The position numbers and the translations under genes were made by a program. Shown piece by piece: positions 52,704 to 56,526 of a stretch of 56,526 bases of DNA. The DNA is from an uncultured Oscillospiraceae bacterium (GTDB lineage Bacteria > Bacillota > Clostridia > Oscillospirales > Oscillospiraceae): assembly GCA_944385475.1 (NCBI GenBank), contig CALWXJ010000029.1, positions 1 to 56,526 of the forward strand, given 5' to 3'. The notes under the pieces are model-generated. The model did no database searches. It was not told where the DNA came from and saw only the letters and a list, made by a program, of their open reading frames with translations. Each line of letters starts with the position of its first letter. Within the stretch, counting starts at the first letter, position 1.

Positions 52704-53910
52704 AGCCATCCTCCAACCCCTGCCAGACCCGCACCTCATCCCCGGGGCGGACAGGAGGCGCCCCCGCCGGGATATCCGCCAGGCAGTTGCATCCTATCAT
52801 GCTGCGCATCTGGCCGTTGGCCTGGCCGCCGGGCAGCCAAAGGCGCCCGGAGCAGAGGCGCCCCCGCAAAAAGCGGCGGCTGGGACTGGGCTTTTCAAAA
52901 GCTGTCTGCGCCACTGCCACCCCGGGCCGCAGAGCCAGACCATCGTCCCCAGTCATCTTCCCCAGCAAGGGCCGGGCCAGCAGCTCAAAGGGCACCGCCG
53001 CGGAAAAAGGATTGCCGGAAAGGCACAAGAAAGCTGTTCCCCCCAGGCGGGCAAACAAGGTGGGCATACCAGGCTTGATGGCCACGCCGTGGAAGACGAT
53101 CTCCGCCCCGATGGCGGACAGGGCCTTGGGCAAAAGATCCTTTTGCCCCACAGATACGCCTCCTGTGGTCACCACCAGATCCGCCTGCCCGGCAAAGCCT
53201 GCCAGGGCGGACTCCAGAGCCTGAAGGTCGTCTCCCACCCGGCACGCCGCCGTCACCTGGGCCCCCATCTTCTCCAGCCGGGCCTGGAGATACGGGGTAT
53301 TGACGTCATAGACCGCGCCGGGCCGCAGCGCCGCTCCCGGAGGGCAGATCTCATCCCCTGTGGCTACAAGCGCCGCCCGGGGACGACGAAATACCTCCAG
53401 GGTCTCCTGCCCCGCGCCGGCGGCCACTGCCGCCGCCGCCGCGTCGATCCTCTGCCCCTTGGGGATCAGGAGCTCCCCTTTTTGATACTCCTCCCCCTGG
53501 CGGCACACATTTGCCCCCGGAGGAACGGGGACATAGATCTCCACCTCATTTTCCCCGCCGTCGGTGTCCTCCTGGCGGACCACACAGTCCGCTCCCGGAG
53601 GCAGCATGGCCCCGGTCATCAGACGCACTGCCTCTCCCGGGCCCACCGCCACGCCGGGGCAGTCCCCGGCATAGCGTTTGTCCACCACCCGCACGCGGAC
53701 GGGGGTTTCCCGCCGCGCCCGGGAGATATCCGATCCCCGCAGGGCGTATCCATCCAGGGGCGAACGGGAGAAGGGGGGCTGATCCATGGGAGCGCGCAGC
53801 TCCCGGGCCAGCACCCGCCCAATACACGCCGTCAGGGGCGCTCTCTCCGGCGGCAGGGTCGAGACCCCCTCCGTCACCCGTTCCAGCGCCTCCTCCAAAG
53901 AGCAGCTCAC
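52687..53910 (-). CDS. moeA: Molybdopterin molybdenumtransferase
   Basis: 407 residues. DQPPFSRSPLDGYALRGSDI, GEAVRLMTGAMLPPGADCVV, the ATGDEI segment, VYDVNTPYLQARLEKMGA and TTGGVSVGQKDLL, then LSGNPFSAAVPFELLARPLL. It inserts molybdate (or tungstate) into adenylylated molybdopterin. The start is GTG at 53910, with GGAGG 9 bases upstream, overlapping the mobB stop as GTGA; longer readings add low-complexity residues. Confidence 0.93.
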   Translation of the reverse strand: MSCSLEEALERVTEGVSTLPPERAPLTACIGRVLARELRAPMDQPPFSRSPLDGYALRGSDISRARRETPVRVRVVDKRYAGDCPGVAVGPGEAVRLMTGAMLPPGADCVVRQEDTDGGENEVEIYVPVPPGANVCRQGEEYQKGELLIPKGQRIDAAAAAVAAGAGQETLEVFRRPRAALVATGDEICPPGAALRPGAVYDVNTPYLQARLEKMGAQVTAACRVGDDLQALESALAGFAGQADLVVTTGGVSVGQKDLLPKALSAIGAEIVFHGVAIKPGMPTLFARLGGTAFLCLSGNPFSAAVPFELLARPLLGKMTGDDGLALRPGVAVAQTAFEKPSPSRRFLRGRLCSGRLWLPGGQANGQMRSMIGCNCLADIPAGAPPVRPGDEVRVWQGLEDGYGPCP

Positions 53911-54401
53911 AGCTTTCCCCCTCCCTTCACAATGCCGGCCAGGGCCCGTGCCAGCGGCCGGGGATCTCCCAGGGGGAATACCGGGCACGGGGCCTGGAGG
54001 GGCTCGTCGGATACAATGGCGAAGCACTCCTCCATGGGCACCGCCAGGCTCCGGCCCGACCCCTTCCGCAGCAGGGCGATCTTGGGCCAGGGCCCGGTCT
54101 TGAATCCCTCTGTTAAAATCAGGTCCACGCCATGGATGTGGGAGAGGGCCTCCTGCAAAGTGGCCTGGCGGTGGTCAAATACCGCCAGGGTATCTCCGGA
54201 GACTGCCGCCACCACATCTGCCCCGGCGGCACTAAAGCGCCAGGTGTCCTTCCCCTCCGTATCAAATTCCAGCTGGTGTGCATCGTGTTTTACCACTGCC
54301 ACCCGGAGTCCCGCCTCTTTCAAATAGGGGATCAGGGATTCCAGATAGGTGGTCTTCCCCGTTCCGGAATAAGCCGCGAAGGTAAAAACAGGTGTGTCCA
54401 T
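53907..54401 (-). CDS. mobB: Molybdopterin-guanine dinucleotide biosynthesis GTPase MobB
   Basis: 164 residues. P-loop AYSGTGKTTYLESLIPYL, VAVVKHDAHQLEFDTEGKDTWRF and LILTEGFKTGPWPKI are MobB signatures. It assists MobA in making the dinucleotide cofactor. It lies 27 bases after the oxidoreductase gene and is translationally coupled to moeA. Confidence 0.93.
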   Translation of the reverse strand: MDTPVFTFAAYSGTGKTTYLESLIPYLKEAGLRVAVVKHDAHQLEFDTEGKDTWRFSAAGADVVAAVSGDTLAVFDHRQATLQEALSHIHGVDLILTEGFKTGPWPKIALLRKGSGRSLAVPMEECFAIVSDEPLQAPCPVFPLGDPRPLARALAGIVKGGGKL

Positions 54402-54428
54402 GGCGTCTTCCTCTCCTCCATCCGCCCT

Positions 54429-55709
54429 TTACATCTTCATCTGACGCAAATAGGCGCTCATGGCAAAATACTTTTCCGGGAAGCGGATGAATTCCTCCCG
54501 GTCCGTGCCCTTGAGGTCCACCGTGGCTCCCTTGCGGATCTGGGCATAGAGTTCATTGGCCCCTTCCAGCGTATTGACCATCTGGAAGCCCACGATCTTG
54601 TGATTTTGCAGCAGGACCTTGCGGTAGCTGTCCTCCTGCCGATCCTCCAGCACCGTGTAGCGCTTGCCCTTCAGGGCCCCCTCGGTATAGCCGTAGGAGC
54701 AGGCAGGGGCATCTCCCACATAGGTCAAAAACAGGAGCTTTCCTCCCTCATAGCCCTCCTCCGGCACGTCGCCCCCGGCAAGATAGGTCCCCACAAAGGT
54801 GCCCTGTTCCGTGGCAGTGCGCCAGAGCATATTGGCCATGGGCCGCTGATAGAACTCATCATAGGGCTCTGTGCAGTCCCCCACGGCGTAGACATCCGGC
54901 AGATTGGTGCGCATAAAGGCATCCACTTCAATGCCCCCGCTCTTGCTGAGGCAAACGCCCATGGACGCGGCAAGGTCTGTCACCGGCCGCATGCCGATGC
55001 CCCAGAGCACCAGGTCGCAGGGGATGGACCGCTTTTCCGTCCGCACCCCGGTGACCCGGTCCACCCCTTCCACGGCGGTGATGGCCTCTCCCGTGAGGAC
55101 ATGGACCCCAATGTCTGCAAAGGCCTTTTTCATATAGTCAGAAGCAGCCCGGTCAAAGCACTTGGGGTTGATCCACTCCAGGGCCTCCACCAGTGTCACT
55201 TCCTCCACGCCCCGCTCTTTCAGGGAGGAGGCTCCCTCCAGGCCGATGGCGCCGGTGCCCACCACCACCGCCCGCCGGGCGGGGGCCTTTGCCAGGGCGT
55301 CTGCGTCCGTGACACGTTTTAACACATGGTTGCCCGGCAGAGCCGTGCCCTCCATCCGCCTCAGGCGGATGGGCTCGCTGCCGGTGGCCAGCACCAGGGC
55401 GCCGTAGCGCAGCGTCCGTTCCCGGTCGGTGGTGACGGTGTGCTTCTCCGGGTCGGCGGATACCACCCGCTCCCCCAGAGAAAGGTGGATCCCCTTCTCC
55501 CGGAAAGTCTCCTCCCGGGCAACAAACACGTTCTTCCGGGGAATGTGCCCGGCGATGTAGTCCGGCAGGCAGGGAGCAGAACAGGTGGTCTCCCGGTCCG
55601 CGGAGAGGATGAGGACCCGCAGGTCGGGATTCGTCTCCCGGGCGGAGAGGGCCGTGTGGTAGCCGGCGATGCCGCCGCCCACTACAATGAGGTCATATTG
55701 CTGGCTCAC
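54429..55709 (-). CDS. FAD/NAD(P)-dependent oxidoreductase
   Basis: 426 residues, pyridine nucleotide-disulfide oxidoreductase fold: LIVVGGGIAGYHTALSARET, LVLATGSEPIRLRRMEG, second Rossmann VVVGTGAIGLEGASSLKERG, and DVYAVGDCTEPYDEFYQ. A cysteine occurs in TTCSAPCLPDYIAG, the position of the redox Cys in NADH oxidase/CoA-disulfide reductase relatives. It could pass electrons between NAD(H) and an associated oxidoreductase. The start is GTG at 55709 (ribosome site AAAGGAG 10 bases upstream), overlapping the upstream stop as GTGA. Such flavoproteins are common partners of tungsten/molybdenum aldehyde oxidoreductases, which fits the neighbours. Confidence 0.85.
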   Translation of the reverse strand: MSQQYDLIVVGGGIAGYHTALSARETNPDLRVLILSADRETTCSAPCLPDYIAGHIPRKNVFVAREETFREKGIHLSLGERVVSADPEKHTVTTDRERTLRYGALVLATGSEPIRLRRMEGTALPGNHVLKRVTDADALAKAPARRAVVVGTGAIGLEGASSLKERGVEEVTLVEALEWINPKCFDRAASDYMKKAFADIGVHVLTGEAITAVEGVDRVTGVRTEKRSIPCDLVLWGIGMRPVTDLAASMGVCLSKSGGIEVDAFMRTNLPDVYAVGDCTEPYDEFYQRPMANMLWRTATEQGTFVGTYLAGGDVPEEGYEGGKLLFLTYVGDAPACSYGYTEGALKGKRYTVLEDRQEDSYRKVLLQNHKIVGFQMVNTLEGANELYAQIRKGATVDLKGTDREEFIRFPEKYFAMSAYLRQMKM

Positions 55710-56434
55710 GCTTCCCACACTCCTTTCACCGTCTGGGCCAGTGCATCGGCAATGGCCGCCTCATCATCGGCGGACACCCGCTGTCCTTTTACAGCATACA
55801 ACAATTCCCACGCTTTGGGAAGCCCCCCCAGACGCCGGGCGTGTTCTCCCCAATAAAGCCCCAGGGCGGAGAGGAGCATCTGCTCCCGGTCCTTTGCCCC
55901 CAGGGGCCTCTGGGCAGTACGGGGCTGGTCTTTGCACGCCCCCGGCGTGATGGACAAATACTCCCCGGGGCACTGGGCGTCTCCCGCCGGGGTATCTTTC
56001 CAGCTCCCCCGCTCCATCCAAAGCTCCCGGCACAGCCGGCACAGGTCCTGGGGGTCGGCGGCGTCCACACCGGCGGAGCCGTATACGCTTAAAAACTCCA
56101 CCCCCATGGCCCGCAGCTCCTCCGCCACGGCTCTTCCGGAGATGAAAAACAAGTCGTCTTCCAGCACGCCTCCCCGGGCGGGCACAGCGATCACCCCATC
56201 CCCGTGGGGACGGCTGCCCAGGGCGTCTTGATAGGCGTGGTGGCTGGCGCTGCGGCCAGGGGCCTGCCGCCATGTCACCCGGATGCGGCCGTTTTCAACG
56301 TGTACCTGGGCCTGTTTTCCCTCCGGAGCGGCCTCCGTCAGGAAAAGATGGTCCACCCCCGCCAGGCGCAGCATGGCTCCCAGGCGGCCCTCCGCAGGGT
56401 AGAAGCGGCGCTCCTCCCCCCAGAAAACCCCCCC
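55706..56434 (-). CDS. Aldehyde:ferredoxin oxidoreductase N-domain-like protein, partial at contig edge
   Basis: The frame is open from the stop at 55706 to at least 56434 and then enters the artefact zone, so the 5' end is missing (the first ATG, 56374, is internal). Visible pattern: GVFWGEERRFYPAEGRLGAM, LRLAGVDHLFLTEAAPEGK, HVENGRIRV, then SGRAVAEELRAMGVEFLSVY and GVDAADPQDLCRLCRELW. This follows AOR domain 1 (GGxFG-xxLKxAGxDxxxxxGxA..., GRGGLGAVMGxKxLKAIxV, VADPExLxxLxxEL). The protein ends about 100 residues later, so the cluster-binding CxxCxxxC and the C-terminal domains are absent. It could be a truncated gene or a small AOR-like accessory protein. Weak resemblance judged by eye. Confidence 0.45.
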   Translation of the reverse strand, partial: GGVFWGEERRFYPAEGRLGAMLRLAGVDHLFLTEAAPEGKQAQVHVENGRIRVTWRQAPGRSASHHAYQDALGSRPHGDGVIAVPARGGVLEDDLFFISGRAVAEELRAMGVEFLSVYGSAGVDAADPQDLCRLCRELWMERGSWKDTPAGDAQCPGEYLSITPGACKDQPRTAQRPLGAKDREQMLLSALGLYWGEHARRLGGLPKAWELLYAVKGQRVSADDEAAIADALAQTVKGVWEA

Positions 56435-56526
56435 GGTCCTCCCCCCCCCCCCCGGCCTCCCCCCCCCCCGACAGGGCCCCGGGGCCCGCGCCCCCCCCCG
56501 GCCCCCGGGCGCCCCGGCCGCCCCCC
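56425..56526. other. Low-complexity contig end, probable sequencing artefact
   Basis: Nearly uninterrupted runs of C (several of 9-14) with a few G, A and T, unlike any other part of the window. Read on the other strand these are poly-G runs, the usual failure signature of two-colour short-read chemistry. Confidence 0.8.

Overview
The window (56.5 kb, GC-rich, densely coding on both strands) looks like one chromosomal contig from a strictly anaerobic, GC-rich Firmicute of the gut Clostridia, most likely Oscillospiraceae-like. This is inferred from the oxygen-sensitive class III ribonucleotide reductase, the Feo ferrous-iron system, fhs, PyrI beside PyrB, and the AGGAGG-type ribosome sites with frequent TTG/GTG starts. 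No rRNA, tRNA, phage, insertion sequence or CRISPR array is visible. Bases 1 and 56526 are contig edges, and the last ~100 bases look like a poly-C/G sequencing artefact.

Layout. 1-4.1 kb: family 8 glycosyltransferase, CmpB-like membrane protein, ECF sigma factor with a co-transcribed DUF4367 membrane partner whose frame is broken at a C9 tract. 4.2-8.5 kb (minus): divergent alanine racemase, NhaC-superfamily transporter and a PLP C-S lyase of the methionine gamma-lyase group. 8.5-15.5 kb: a hydroxy-acid island: UxaA-family dehydratase (two subunits), LarA-type nickel-pincer racemase, two divergent GntR/FCD regulators, a ketol-acid reductoisomerase homologue lacking key active-site residues, and glycerate kinase. 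15.6-19.4 kb (minus): M20 amidohydrolase, unassigned polytopic transporter, second M20 amidohydrolase. 19.5-23.8 kb (minus): NrdG, NrdD with a fused redoxin domain, TrxB. 24-32.9 kb (minus): pyrC-carB-pyrK-pyrD-pyrF-pyrE-pyrB-pyrI, the UMP pathway without carA. 33.3-47.6 kb (plus): a purine operon behind a probable ZTP riboswitch: purE, a divergent purC, a purF lacking the glutaminase cysteine, canonical purC, purM, purN, purO-type IMP cyclohydrolase, stand-alone AICAR formyltransferase, purD, single-chain purL, then fhs. 47.6-50.6 kb (minus): two feoA, feoB and a FeoB-associated Cys-rich protein, with two matching GTTAG-N6-CTAAC palindromes. 50.8-52 kb: a second trans-sulfuration-family enzyme. 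52-56.4 kb (minus): mobA, moeA, mobB, an FAD oxidoreductase and a truncated, divergent aldehyde:ferredoxin-oxidoreductase-like ORF.

How they work together. The pyr and pur operons run divergently from a shared 545-bp intergenic region and supply ribonucleotides. NrdD/NrdG/TrxB convert them to deoxynucleotides. Fhs makes the 10-formyl-THF used by PurN and AICAR formyltransferase. The LarA/UxaA/KARI-like/glycerate kinase set probably feeds an unknown hydroxy or sugar acid into glycerate or keto-deoxy acid metabolism. A 17-bp palindromic site sits at the predicted transcription start of both the C-S lyase gene and the KARI-like gene, which suggests shared control. The strongest candidates for something undescribed are the PurF without its nucleophile beside a second PurC-like protein, and the LarA/UxaA/KARI-like island.
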